Below, in pieces: positions 41,028 through 49,614 of a DNA stretch of 64,000 bases. The translations under genes and the position numbers were made by a program. Position 1 is the first letter of the stretch. Each line of letters opens with the position of its first letter. The DNA is taken from contig CAVOXR010000007.1 in the NCBI GenBank assembly GCA_963700475.1, forward strand, positions 124,001 through 188,000, written 5' to 3'. Source of the stretch: Prado023 sp963700475 (GTDB lineage: Bacteria; Actinomycetota; Actinomycetes; S36-B12; CAIYMF01). The notes below the pieces were generated by a model. That model saw only the letters and a list, made by a program, of their open reading frames with translations, was not told where the DNA came from and did not search any database.

Positions 41028-43225
41028 CCTGGCGGGCCGGGCTGCTCCCAGCCGGCGCGCTCCTGGCCGTGGCATCCCTGCTCACCAGCACACCCACCCT
41101 GACAGCCCTGGCCGCGCCAGCAGTTGAACGGCCCGCTCTCGGGGCTGGCGACCTGACCATCCGGATCGCCAGCCTGGCCCCGGCGATCCCGGAGCCGGGC
41201 GACCAGCTCACCGTGGTCGGCACCATCACCAACACTTCAGATGCCCCTGTGAGGGACGTCTCCGCAGTGCTGCGGGTGTCACCCACGCCCCTGGTCAACC
41301 GCGACGAGATCCCCGAGGTGCTGGCGGGAGCCGGTCAACGACTGGGTGAGCCCATCGTCGGGGCTGGCGAGGCGGTTGCCGACGAGTTGGCCCCTGGCCA
41401 GTCCCGACCGTTCGAGGTGCGCGCCGATGTCGCCGACCTCGGGCTGGAGGGAGTTGGGGTCTACGTCACCGGGGTCGAGGCACGCGGCGACTCCGGTACG
41501 GGAGCGGTGCGCCAGGACATGGACCGCACCTTCCTGCCCTGGTGGCCCAGGGACACCGCCGTCGAGCCCCTGCTGCTGACGACGCTCTGGCCCCTCTCGG
41601 GAGCACCCCTGCGGGACGCCGAGGGCGTCCTGCTGACCGAGGACGCCGCTGTCCAGATGTCCCCCGCTGGCCGGCTGTCCCGGCTCCTCGACGCGGGTGC
41701 CGCTGACCCCGGGGCGGTGTCCCTGGTCGTCGATCCTGAGGCACTCCAGTCGGCCGCCGACCTCGCTGACGGGTACCAGGTGCGCCGCCCGGATGGCAGC
41801 GTCGAGCCGGGCACGCGCCGGCGCGAGGTGGCCGACTGGCTCGACTCACTGACCGCCGCGCTGTCGGCGCCGGGTGCGGATGCCTCCGCATCCCTGTACG
41901 CATGGCCGGACATCGACGCTGCCCGGCGCGGGAAGGTCCTGACGACAGCCCTGCGCCAACGCCCCCGCATCGATGAGGCGACCAAGGAGATCCTCGGCGC
42001 CCCGCTCCCCAGCTCGGTCGTCCTGGCCCCGGGAGGTGTCGCCCAGCCCAGCACCCTGTCTGCGCTGGCGGCCGCGAGGGCCACCGTGGTGGTGCTCAGC
42101 GACCAAGCAGCCCCCCAGCTTGTGCCGACCTACTTCACGCCCAGCGGGAACGTGCTCCTACCGACGGCCGAGGGCGACCTGCGGGCCCTGCTGGCCGACT
42201 CCGGCCTGTCGCAGACGCTGGCCCTGCCGATGGGCACGCCGGCCGAGCAGACCGCTGCGCGCCAGGCACTGCTCGCCCAGACGCTGGTGACCGCGATGGA
42301 GCTCCCCGAGACCCAGCGACTGGTCGTGACCGGCCCCGACCCCGCATGGGATCCGCCCGCGGGAGCCGCCCAGATGGTGGTCACGGCGCTCACCGGGGCC
42401 CCCTGGGTCTCGCCCACCTCCCTGGCCGCGGCACTCGCCCGCGAGCCGAGCTCCCTGGCCAGGACCCTCGTTGCCCCGACGCCCGAACAGGAGGCCCAGG
42501 AGCTGCCGGCCGCGCACGTGGACCAGGTTCGGGACCAGTACCGGGGCCTCAAGCAGTACGCCGGGGTGGTCACCGATCCGGACGTCATCTCCGAGGTGAC
42601 GCGGACCGCCCCGACGCGGCAGCTCGGTGCGTGGTTCCGGACCCATCCCGAGGCTCGCGCTGACCTGACCGCGCTCGTCGACGGACAGGTCAGCGCCCTC
42701 ACCGACTCGGTCCGGGTCGTCTCCAGTGGGTCGATCACGGTGTCGGGCGCATCGGGGACCATCCCGATCACGATCGAGAACGCGGGACCCACCGAGGTGA
42801 CCGTCGGCCTCGAGCTCAGCGCCACGCCGTCGCAGCTCTTCTCCGCGGACCCCGTGGAACCGTTCACCATCGCCCCTGAGCGGCGCACGTCGGTCGAGGT
42901 CACGGCGCAGGTCGCCGCGGCCGGGCCGATCCCGGTCAGGATCCAGCTGCTGACCGCCCAGGGCGACGAGTTCGGGGAGCCCGGCCTGCTCGTCGTGGAG
43001 TCGGCGGCCTATGCCAATGCCGCCCGCGTGCTGGTCCAGGTCGCGCTGGGTGCCCTCCTGCTGGCCGTGGTGATCCACGGTGTCCGCCGCGCCCGCCGGC
43101 GTCGGCGTGCCCGCGAGCGCGACCTCCCGGGCACGCCGGAGCCCGGGCGTGACGAGGTCCGGGTCGAGGCCGCCGCGGCTCCCGCGTCGTCAGGTGCCGA
43201 CCCGGATGAGGGTCCGCGTGACTGA
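41024..43225 (+). CDS. DUF6049 family secreted membrane protein
   Basis: 733 residues. Signal sequence (LLPAGALLAVASLLTSTPTLTALAA), a large extracytoplasmic region with a CARDB-like start (LTVVGTITNTSDAPVRDVSAVLRVSP) and a second beta-rich segment near 560-650 (GTIPITIENAGPTEVTVGLELS). A C-terminal membrane helix (VLVQVALGALLLAVVIHGV) leads to a basic cytosolic tail. Function unknown; the gene always seems to accompany nudix and murJ in actinobacteria (Rv3909 position). GTGA overlap with the NUDIX stop; overlaps the murJ start. Confidence 0.85.
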   Translation: MTWRAGLLPAGALLAVASLLTSTPTLTALAAPAVERPALGAGDLTIRIASLAPAIPEPGDQLTVVGTITNTSDAPVRDVSAVLRVSPTPLVNRDEIPEVLAGAGQRLGEPIVGAGEAVADELAPGQSRPFEVRADVADLGLEGVGVYVTGVEARGDSGTGAVRQDMDRTFLPWWPRDTAVEPLLLTTLWPLSGAPLRDAEGVLLTEDAAVQMSPAGRLSRLLDAGAADPGAVSLVVDPEALQSAADLADGYQVRRPDGSVEPGTRRREVADWLDSLTAALSAPGADASASLYAWPDIDAARRGKVLTTALRQRPRIDEATKEILGAPLPSSVVLAPGGVAQPSTLSALAAARATVVVLSDQAAPQLVPTYFTPSGNVLLPTAEGDLRALLADSGLSQTLALPMGTPAEQTAARQALLAQTLVTAMELPETQRLVVTGPDPAWDPPAGAAQMVVTALTGAPWVSPTSLAAALAREPSSLARTLVAPTPEQEAQELPAAHVDQVRDQYRGLKQYAGVVTDPDVISEVTRTAPTRQLGAWFRTHPEARADLTALVDGQVSALTDSVRVVSSGSITVSGASGTIPITIENAGPTEVTVGLELSATPSQLFSADPVEPFTIAPERRTSVEVTAQVAAAGPIPVRIQLLTAQGDEFGEPGLLVVESAAYANAARVLVQVALGALLLAVVIHGVRRARRRRRARERDLPGTPEPGRDEVRVEAAAAPASSGADPDEGPRD

Positions 43226-45002
43226 CGACCCCCGCGATCCCGAGCCGCACGACTCCGACGACGCGCCTGCGGACGGCGTTCCCGCGGAAGGCGTGGACGT
43301 CTCGGATCTCACTGGCTCCCCCGATCCTGACGCGGCGAGTGACGCGGCCCAGCAGGCCGCCGCTCCCCAGCAGGGCGACCTCGTGGCCAAGGGCGCGAAG
43401 ATGGCCGTCGGCACGGTCATCAGCAGGATCACTGGGCTGTTCCGCGACATCGCGATGACCGCCGCGCTCGGCCTGGGGGTCGTGGCCGACATCTTCACGG
43501 TCGGCAACACCATCCCGAACACCGTGTACGTGCTCACAGTGGGCGGGGCGATGAACGCCGTGTTCGTCCCCCAGCTCGTGCGCCGCAGCCGCGAGGACTC
43601 CGACGGTGGGGCCGGATTCACCGACCGGCTGCTGACGCTGACCTGCGTCCTGCTGCTCGCGCTGACGGCGATCGCCATGGTGCTGGCCCCGCTGCTCACG
43701 CGGATCTACGCCTCGCCGGACTACACCGCCGACCAGATGTCCCTGGCGGTGGCCTTCGCGCGCTTCTGCCTGCCCCAGGTCTTCTTCTACGGCGTGTTCA
43801 CCCTGGTGTCACAGGTTCTCAACGCCCGGGGACGGTTCTCCCCGCCCATGTACGCGCCGATCGCGAACAACCTCGTGGCGATCTTCGTGTTCCTGTCGTT
43901 CCTGGTCGTGGCAGGGCCGGAGGCCGCCGACAGCGGCACCCTCACGCCACAGCAGACCGCGTGGCTGGGGCTTGGCTCCACGGTGGCCGTGGCCACCCAG
44001 GCGCTCCTGCTCATCCCGTTCATGCGCTCGTCGGGGTACCGGTGGCACCCTCGCTTCGACTGGCGTGGTTGGGGGCTGGGCAAGACCGGCGGACTGGCCC
44101 TCTGGACCCTCGGGCTGCTCGCCGCCAACCAGGTGTCCTTCATCGTGCACAGCCGCCTGGCCACCACGGCCAACGTGATGGCCCAGGCCGAGGGCCTGCC
44201 CTCAGCCGGCATCACCACGTACCAGAAGGCCTACCTCATCTTCTTCCTGCCGCACTCCATCGTGACGGTGTCCCTGGTGACCGCCCTCCTGCCCGGCCTG
44301 AGCCGCGTGGCTGCGGCCCGTCAGTTCGAGACGTTCAGCCGGGTGCTGACCGACTCGATGCGGACTGTCACCGCACTGACCGTGCCGATCACCGCCGTGA
44401 TGATGCCGCTGTCGCCGATCCTGGCCGCGGTCCTGTTCGGCTTCGGGGCAGCGAACCGGGAATCGGCATTCCTGATCGGGTACACCGTGATCGGGATGCT
44501 GATCGGGCTGGTGCCGTTCTCGATCTACTTCATCCTGTTGCGCGGCTGGTACTCCCTGGAGGACACGAAGACACCGTTCTACCTGTCCCTTGTGCTCAAC
44601 ACGATCAACGTCGCCCTGTCCATCGCCCTGTTCAACCTGGCGCCCACCTCGATGAAGGTTCCGGCCATCGGCCTGGCCTTCGGACTGACCTACTGGATCA
44701 TGATGCCCATCGCGTGGCCGATCCTGTCCCGGCGCAGCCACGGCCTGCACACCCGCTCCACGTGGGTGGCGATCGTGAAGATGCTCGTCGCCGGGTCGGC
44801 GACGGTGCTCGTCACATTCGGGTGCTACCGGGTTCTCGAGCAGGTGCTGGAGGGCGCGTGGGACTCCCGGCTGAGCCTGTTGGGTGTCCTGGTCGTCGCC
44901 AGCCTGCTGGGACTCGGGGTCTACCTCGGGGCAGCGCGCGCACTGCGCATCCGGGAGGTCAGCGCCGCCATGGCCATGGTGCGCAGGAAGGTGGGTCACT
45001 GA
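43218..45002 (+). CDS. murJ: Lipid II flippase MurJ (MviN)
   Basis: About 594 residues, 14 membrane helices after an acidic disordered N-terminus. MOP-family blocks: GTVISRITGLFRDIAMTAALGLG, DIFTVGNTIPNTVYVLTVGGAMNAVFVPQLVR, ARGRFSPPMYAPIANNL and HSIVTVSLVTALLPGLSRVA. It exports lipid II. It ends at VRRKVGH, without the cytosolic pseudokinase found in mycobacterial MviN; that part is a separate gene 556 bp downstream. GTG 43218 has GAGGG at ideal spacing; ATG 43206 is the alternative. It overlaps the DUF6049 stop by 8 bp. Confidence 0.93.
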   Translation: MTDDPRDPEPHDSDDAPADGVPAEGVDVSDLTGSPDPDAASDAAQQAAAPQQGDLVAKGAKMAVGTVISRITGLFRDIAMTAALGLGVVADIFTVGNTIPNTVYVLTVGGAMNAVFVPQLVRRSREDSDGGAGFTDRLLTLTCVLLLALTAIAMVLAPLLTRIYASPDYTADQMSLAVAFARFCLPQVFFYGVFTLVSQVLNARGRFSPPMYAPIANNLVAIFVFLSFLVVAGPEAADSGTLTPQQTAWLGLGSTVAVATQALLLIPFMRSSGYRWHPRFDWRGWGLGKTGGLALWTLGLLAANQVSFIVHSRLATTANVMAQAEGLPSAGITTYQKAYLIFFLPHSIVTVSLVTALLPGLSRVAAARQFETFSRVLTDSMRTVTALTVPITAVMMPLSPILAAVLFGFGAANRESAFLIGYTVIGMLIGLVPFSIYFILLRGWYSLEDTKTPFYLSLVLNTINVALSIALFNLAPTSMKVPAIGLAFGLTYWIMMPIAWPILSRRSHGLHTRSTWVAIVKMLVAGSATVLVTFGCYRVLEQVLEGAWDSRLSLLGVLVVASLLGLGVYLGAARALRIREVSAAMAMVRRKVGH

Positions 45003-45042
45003 CCAGGGTCAGCCCGACAGCAGTTGGGCTCGTGTCCCTGGG

Positions 45043-45462
45043 TCAGGAACTCGCGGCGGTACCGACCGCACGCACCGTCAGGTACTTCTGGAGCTGTGGG
45101 ATGTAGTGCAGGGCAAGGGTCTTGGCATCACGGCTCACGGTGACATGGACCTCGCCGGACTCGTCGACCCACCAGTCCTTGGTCCGCATCCGCACGCCCA
45201 GATCCTCGGCCTGGGTCACAGACACCGTCCTGGCCGCCTTCTGGTCATGCGGGTTCTCGATCAGCGACTGGGCCCCCGTCCCGGCCACGATCCCGGCGTC
45301 ATCCACCGTCGTGACGTTGGTGTACGCCAGTGAGAACACGTCGAAGGCGAGCACGCCCATCAGGACCAGGACGATCGTCACCCGCATCAACCAGCCCAGC
45401 ACGATGCCGCCCCGATCACCCGGTCCGGACACACCCGCTGTCATGTCCTGAGCAATCGACAT
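45043..45462 (-). CDS. Small hypothetical membrane protein
   Basis: 139 residues. One membrane helix near residues 20-45 (IVLGWLMRVTIVLVLMGVLAFDVFSLAY), then an extracytoplasmic segment with TVSVTQAEDLGVRMRTKDWWVDESGEVHVTVSRDAKTLAL, likely a small alpha/beta fold. It is unrelated to anything I can name, but the single-helix layout resembles TadE-like or flp-associated proteins only superficially. It lies convergent to murJ and divergent from the pseudokinase gene. In mycobacteria this slot holds sigM and its anti-sigma factor, but this protein has no zinc-binding anti-sigma motif. Confidence 0.65.
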   Translation of the reverse strand: MSIAQDMTAGVSGPGDRGGIVLGWLMRVTIVLVLMGVLAFDVFSLAYTNVTTVDDAGIVAGTGAQSLIENPHDQKAARTVSVTQAEDLGVRMRTKDWWVDESGEVHVTVSRDAKTLALHYIPQLQKYLTVRAVGTAASS

Positions 45463-45545
45463 CCCCTGCGAGGTTCTTGACCGGTTGACCCGAACGGCTG
45501 AGGCGAGCCGGGGCGCGCCCGTCACGGGAGCCGCGGCGCGTGGCC

Positions 45546-45551
45546 TAGCAT
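45546..45551 (+). promoter_or_regulatory. Leaderless -10 element for the pseudokinase gene
   Basis: TAGCAT followed by 7 nt and the GTG at 45559; no Shine-Dalgarno sequence. Confidence 0.6.
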
Positions 45552-45558
45552 TCCTGAT

Positions 45559-46983
45559 GTGAACGAGCAGGGACAGGTGGCACCCAACCGGCAGATCGGC
45601 CGGTTCACCCTGGACGACCTTGTCGAGGAGCGCTACGGCGCCCAGATCTGGCGCGCGGTCGACAGCACCCTGAACCGCGAGGTCGCCCTGTGGCTGGTCG
45701 CCGCCGACGATGCCCTCGTCGCGGACCTCGACCAGTCGACACGCACGGCAGCCACGGTCGATGACCGTCGCATCGTGCGGATCCTGGACGTCTTCACCGC
45801 CGACGACCTCCTGGTCGTCGTCACCGAGTGGAGCGCCGGGGAGGTCCTGCGTGACCACCTCACCGTCCCGATGCCCCCCGCTGAGGCTGCCCGGATCGCC
45901 TACGAGATCTCCGCAGCGATCGAGTCGGCGCACGCCAAGGGCATCGCCCACGGTCGACTGCGCCCCTCCAACATCCTGGTCGGCCACGACGGCGAGGTGC
46001 GGATCACCGGCCTCGGCATCGACGCGGTCCTGGCCGGGATCGACCCCGTCGCCGGCGACGACCCGGTCGCGGCGGACGTCAACGGCATCGGGTCGATCCT
46101 CTATGCCTGCCTGACGGCCCGGTGGCCCGACGGCGATGTCGAGGGGATCCCGGGCGCCCCCGAGGTCGGCGGCCACACACCACCGCCGTCGCGCATCCTG
46201 GCCGACGTCCCCGAGTCGCTGGATGACCTGTGTGCGCGGACCGTGATCCCGGTCGTGCCGCCACGCGGTCGTCCGCGGCTTGGTTCCGCGTCACAGGCCC
46301 GCGAGGCCCTGAGCGCCAGCCTGACCGACCTCACCGGCGAACGCCGACCTCTGTCCGGGGCGCCCGCTGAGCGCTCGAACGTGCTGCCCCGGGTCGCTGT
46401 CGGGGTCGGGGTTCTCCTGCTCGTCCTTGGCTTGGCATGGGGCGGGATGCAACTTCTGTCCCGGGACACCACGGTGGCAGCATCACCGGACCCGACTCCC
46501 ACGGCCCCGCCCTCGCCCAGTCCGGAGGCCTCGGCCGCTGCTCCGGAGAAGGTGACCTACCAGATCGTCGACGGCAGTGACTTCGACCCACTGGGCAACG
46601 GGGAGGAGAACCCGGGCCGGGTGCCCTTCGCCTACGACGGGGACAAGAACACGGCCTGGCGCACAGTGACCTACTACAACAAGAGCCTGGACAAGCCCGG
46701 GGTGGGCATCGTGCTGGACCTCGGAGCTCCCCGAACCATCGGCTCAGTGTCCCTGGACCTGGTCGGAAACGGGACCGATCTGCAGGTGCTCACGAGCAAT
46801 GATCCCGGGGCAAGTCCCCAGGACTATGACCTCATGGCCCAAGCCACCGAGGCGGGCGAGAAGGTGCGCCTGAAGGCCGCCGATCCGACCTCGGCCCGGT
46901 ACGTCCTGGTCTGGCTGACCGGCCTGCCCCAGGTGGATGGTGGCTGGCGGGGCGGCATCCGCGAGGTGCGGGTCACGAGCTGA
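45559..46983 (+). CDS. Membrane pseudokinase with extracytoplasmic galactose-binding-like domain (detached MviN C-terminus)
   Basis: 474 residues. Residues 10-250 follow a protein-kinase fold but lack every catalytic landmark: the VAIK lysine is replaced (VALWLV, 42-47), HRD reads HGRL (131-134) and DFG reads GLG (151-153). There is one membrane helix (about 276-298), a Pro/Ser linker, and an F5/8-type-C/galactose-binding-like domain (about 333-474; YDGDKNTAWRTVTYYN). This is the layout of the C-terminal part of mycobacterial MviN (Rv3910), where the pseudokinase is phosphorylated and bound by FhaA. Here it is a separate gene downstream of murJ. Leaderless GTG start. Confidence 0.85.
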   Translation: MNEQGQVAPNRQIGRFTLDDLVEERYGAQIWRAVDSTLNREVALWLVAADDALVADLDQSTRTAATVDDRRIVRILDVFTADDLLVVVTEWSAGEVLRDHLTVPMPPAEAARIAYEISAAIESAHAKGIAHGRLRPSNILVGHDGEVRITGLGIDAVLAGIDPVAGDDPVAADVNGIGSILYACLTARWPDGDVEGIPGAPEVGGHTPPPSRILADVPESLDDLCARTVIPVVPPRGRPRLGSASQAREALSASLTDLTGERRPLSGAPAERSNVLPRVAVGVGVLLLVLGLAWGGMQLLSRDTTVAASPDPTPTAPPSPSPEASAAAPEKVTYQIVDGSDFDPLGNGEENPGRVPFAYDGDKNTAWRTVTYYNKSLDKPGVGIVLDLGAPRTIGSVSLDLVGNGTDLQVLTSNDPGASPQDYDLMAQATEAGEKVRLKAADPTSARYVLVWLTGLPQVDGGWRGGIREVRVTS

Positions 46984-47026
46984 GGCCCCGCCCAAGGGGC
47001 GCACGGGCGGGAATCCCAGACGCACC

Positions 47027-47032
47027 TAGGAT
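47027..47032 (+). promoter_or_regulatory. Possible trxB -10 element
   Basis: TAGGAT, 35 nt upstream of the trxB ATG. Unlike the leaderless genes nearby, this transcript would carry a leader with the GTGAGGG ribosome-binding region. Confidence 0.45.
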
Positions 47033-47067
47033 GTTGTCATCCACGACTGCGAGGGGTGAGGGACACC

Positions 47068-48036
47068 ATGTCCGAGGTTCGGGATCTGATCATCGTGGGC
47101 TCCGGCCCATCGGGCTACACGGCTGCCATCTACGCCGCGCGGGCGGCCCTGCGTCCGCTCGTCTTCGAGGGTTCGGTGACTGCCGGCGGCGCGCTGATGA
47201 ACACCACGGATGTCGAGAACTTCCCCGGATTCCCCCAGGGGATCATGGGTCCGGACCTGATGGACAACCTGCGCGCCCAGGCCGAGCGCTTCGGCGCCGA
47301 GCTGGTCACCGACGACGTGACGGCGATGTCGCTGACCGGTGACATCAAGGTGGTCGTGGACGGGGAGGGCAACGAGCACCGCGCCCATGCCGTCATCCTC
47401 GCGATGGGGTCCGGGTACCGCGAGCTCGGCCTCCCCGACGAGAAGCGCCTCTCCGGGCACGGGGTCTCCTGGTGCGCCACCTGCGACGGCTTCTTCTTCC
47501 GGGGGCAGGACATCGCGGTCGTCGGCGGAGGGGACTCGGCCATCGAGGAGGCGCTCTTCCTGACCAAGTTCGCTGACTCCGTCACCGTGATCCATCGCCG
47601 CGACGAGTTGCGCGCCAGCCGGATCATGGCCGAACGTGCGCTGGCCAACCCCAAGCTTCAGTTCGCGTGGAACAGCACGGTCGCCGCCGTCAATGGGGCC
47701 GACAAGCTCAGCTCGGTGACCCTCGCCGACACGCGCACCGGCGAGCAGCGCGAGCTGCCGGTGACCGGGCTGTTCATCGCGATCGGGCACGATCCACGCT
47801 CGGAGCTCATCCGCGACCAGGTGACCCTGGACGACGAGGGCTACGTGCTCGTCGAGGGCCGCAGCACCAGGGTGCTCAGCGGTGGGACGGTGCTGCCCGG
47901 CGTGTTCGCTGCCGGCGACCTGGTGGACCACACCTACCGTCAGGCCATCACGGCCGCGGGCAGCGGATGTGCTGCCGCGCTGGACGCAGAGCGGTTCCTG
48001 GCCGCACACGAGCACGCGCTGATGGCGACCGCCTGA
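47068..48036 (+). CDS. trxB: Thioredoxin reductase
   Basis: 322 residues, low-Mr type. FAD motif IIVGSGPSGYTAAIYAARA (8-26), redox centre WCATCDGFFF with Cys136 and Cys139, NADPH loop VVGGGDSAIEEALFLTKFA, HRRDELRAS, and C-terminal FAD motif PGVFAAGDLVDHTYRQAITAAGSGCAAALDAERFL. It reduces thioredoxin (adjacent trxA). GAGGGACACC precedes the ATG at 47068; an in-frame GTG at 47056 is less likely. Conserved trxB-trxA-cwlM block, as Rv3913-3915. Confidence 0.96.
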   Translation: MSEVRDLIIVGSGPSGYTAAIYAARAALRPLVFEGSVTAGGALMNTTDVENFPGFPQGIMGPDLMDNLRAQAERFGAELVTDDVTAMSLTGDIKVVVDGEGNEHRAHAVILAMGSGYRELGLPDEKRLSGHGVSWCATCDGFFFRGQDIAVVGGGDSAIEEALFLTKFADSVTVIHRRDELRASRIMAERALANPKLQFAWNSTVAAVNGADKLSSVTLADTRTGEQRELPVTGLFIAIGHDPRSELIRDQVTLDDEGYVLVEGRSTRVLSGGTVLPGVFAAGDLVDHTYRQAITAAGSGCAAALDAERFLAAHEHALMATA

Positions 48037-48070
48037 CGCTAGGATTGGCCAGCCAACCCAAGGAGATCCG

Positions 48071-48391
48071 ATGGCCCTGATTACCGTGACCGACGCCAGC
48101 TTCGCCGACGACGTGCTGTTGTCGGACAAGCCCGTCCTGGTGGACTACTGGGCGGTCTGGTGCGGCCCCTGCCGGATGATCGCCCCGATCCTCGAGGAGA
48201 TCGACGCCGCCCACAGCGACAAGCTCACGATCGCCAAGCTGAACGTCGACGAGAACCCGCGGATCGCCTCGGACTACGGGATCGTGTCGATCCCCACGCT
48301 CAACGTGTTCCAGGGCGGCAAGGTGGTGAAGCAGATCATCGGGGCCAAGCCCAAGGCTGCCCTGCTCAAGGACCTCGCCGAGTTCCTCTGA
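48071..48391 (+). CDS. trxA: Thioredoxin
   Basis: 106 residues, standard thioredoxin with active site WAVWCGPCRMIAP (Cys31, Cys34), the cis-Pro loop SIPTLNVF and the C-terminal helix. AAGGAGATCCG gives a strong ribosome-binding site, and TAGGAT at 48040-48045 is a possible own promoter in the 34-bp gap after trxB. It is 12 bp upstream of the cwlM gene. Confidence 0.97.
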   Translation: MALITVTDASFADDVLLSDKPVLVDYWAVWCGPCRMIAPILEEIDAAHSDKLTIAKLNVDENPRIASDYGIVSIPTLNVFQGGKVVKQIIGAKPKAALLKDLAEFL

Positions 48392-48403
48392 TCGTTCTGT
48401 TCC

Positions 48404-49516
48404 GTGAGAGCACGCCTGTCCACAGCTGTCGGCCCCACGTGCCGACAGGGGGACTCTGGGCCGATGGTCGCCGAGGTGCGAGCGCGGCTGCACCGGCTCG
48501 GCCTCATCGAGGACGGCCGTGGCGATGAGTTCGACGTGGAGCTCGACCGGGCGGTGCGCCAGTTCCAGCAGGAGCGCGGGATCGCCGTGGACGGCTGCGT
48601 GGGCACGCAGACGTTCCGGCGCCTCGAGGAGGCGCGGTGGCGCCTGGGCGACCGGGTCCTGTCCTTCCTCCCGGGGCATCTCATGGTCGGCGACGACGTC
48701 CTGGCCCTGCAGGAGCGCCTGACCGGCCTGGGATTCTCCCCGGGTCGACCCGACGGGATCTTCGGCCGGCTCACCGATCATGCCGTCCGCGAGTTCCAGC
48801 TCAACACCGGCCTGCCCACCGACGGGACGGCAGGCCCGGACACCTTCCGGGCTCTCGGGCGGTTGACCCGGACTGTCAGCGGTGGAGCCTCCACGATCCT
48901 GCGTGAGCAGCAGGCCTTCGACGTGCTCCGCACAGGCGTGACACACAAGGTGGTGCTCATCGACGCCGGACCGGATCACCTGCACCGGGGCCACACCGGC
49001 AACGGGTTGTCCGAGCAGGACATCGCCGCCGACATCGCCGCTCGTGTGGAGGGCCGACTGGCCGCCCTGGGGACGACGGTGCTCGTGACCGGACCAGCCC
49101 GGGCCGGGCACACGTCCTTCGACGAGTCGGCACGGGCGGCCATCGCCAACGAGGTCGGCGCGGATGTCGTGATCTCACTGCACTGCGACGCCCACCCGAA
49201 TCCCCTGGCCCACGGCACGGCCGCCTTCTACTTCGGTGCCCTCAATGGACGGACGAGCTCGGTGGCGGGACAGGCGCTCGCTGAGCTCCTGCTCGAGGAG
49301 ATCGCAGTGCGCAGCTCGGCGAACAGCTGCGGCGCCCATCCCAAGACCTGGGAGCTCCTTCGCCTCACCAGGATGCCGGCTGTCCACCTGGACCTCGGCT
49401 ACCTGACCAACCCCGACGACGGCGCCCGACTGGGTGATCCCGCCGGGCGCGACCAGATCGCCAAGGCCATCACGGCCGCACTCATCCGCTTCTTCGCCCC
49501 GCCCCCGCCTGAGTGA
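48404..49516 (+). CDS. cwlM: CwlM-like peptidoglycan regulator (inactive N-acetylmuramoyl-L-alanine amidase fold)
   Basis: 370 residues. Two peptidoglycan-binding-1 domains (about 14-75 and 90-152) and an Amidase_3 fold (about 183-365). The first zinc ligand is lost: DPGHGG is replaced by DAGPDH (187-192). Glu204 (SEQD) and His260 (SLHCD) remain, but the usual catalytic Glu is Asp330 (HLDLGYLTN). CwlM of mycobacteria shows the same losses and works as a PknB-phosphorylated activator of MurA and partner of MurJ, not as an amidase. No signal peptide, consistent with a cytosolic regulator. Start GTG 48404; ATG 48464 is downstream. Confidence 0.88.
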   Translation: MRARLSTAVGPTCRQGDSGPMVAEVRARLHRLGLIEDGRGDEFDVELDRAVRQFQQERGIAVDGCVGTQTFRRLEEARWRLGDRVLSFLPGHLMVGDDVLALQERLTGLGFSPGRPDGIFGRLTDHAVREFQLNTGLPTDGTAGPDTFRALGRLTRTVSGGASTILREQQAFDVLRTGVTHKVVLIDAGPDHLHRGHTGNGLSEQDIAADIAARVEGRLAALGTTVLVTGPARAGHTSFDESARAAIANEVGADVVISLHCDAHPNPLAHGTAAFYFGALNGRTSSVAGQALAELLLEEIAVRSSANSCGAHPKTWELLRLTRMPAVHLDLGYLTNPDDGARLGDPAGRDQIAKAITAALIRFFAPPPPE

Positions 49517-49559
49517 GCTGCGCGGCTGGTCACCCGTGACGCAGTTCTCGGCCGCCACT

Positions 49560-49587
49560 CGACCCGGTCGCCCCAGCGACAGGGTCG
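49560..49587. terminator. Bidirectional terminator between cwlM and the PLD-like gene
   Basis: CGACCC/GGGTCG outer arms (49560-49565, 49582-49587) and a GTCGC/GCGAC inner stem with a short loop. It lies between the two convergent stops. Confidence 0.7.
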
Positions 49588-49614
49588 GGTGAACTCGCCG
49601 GCTCGCCGCGCTCC

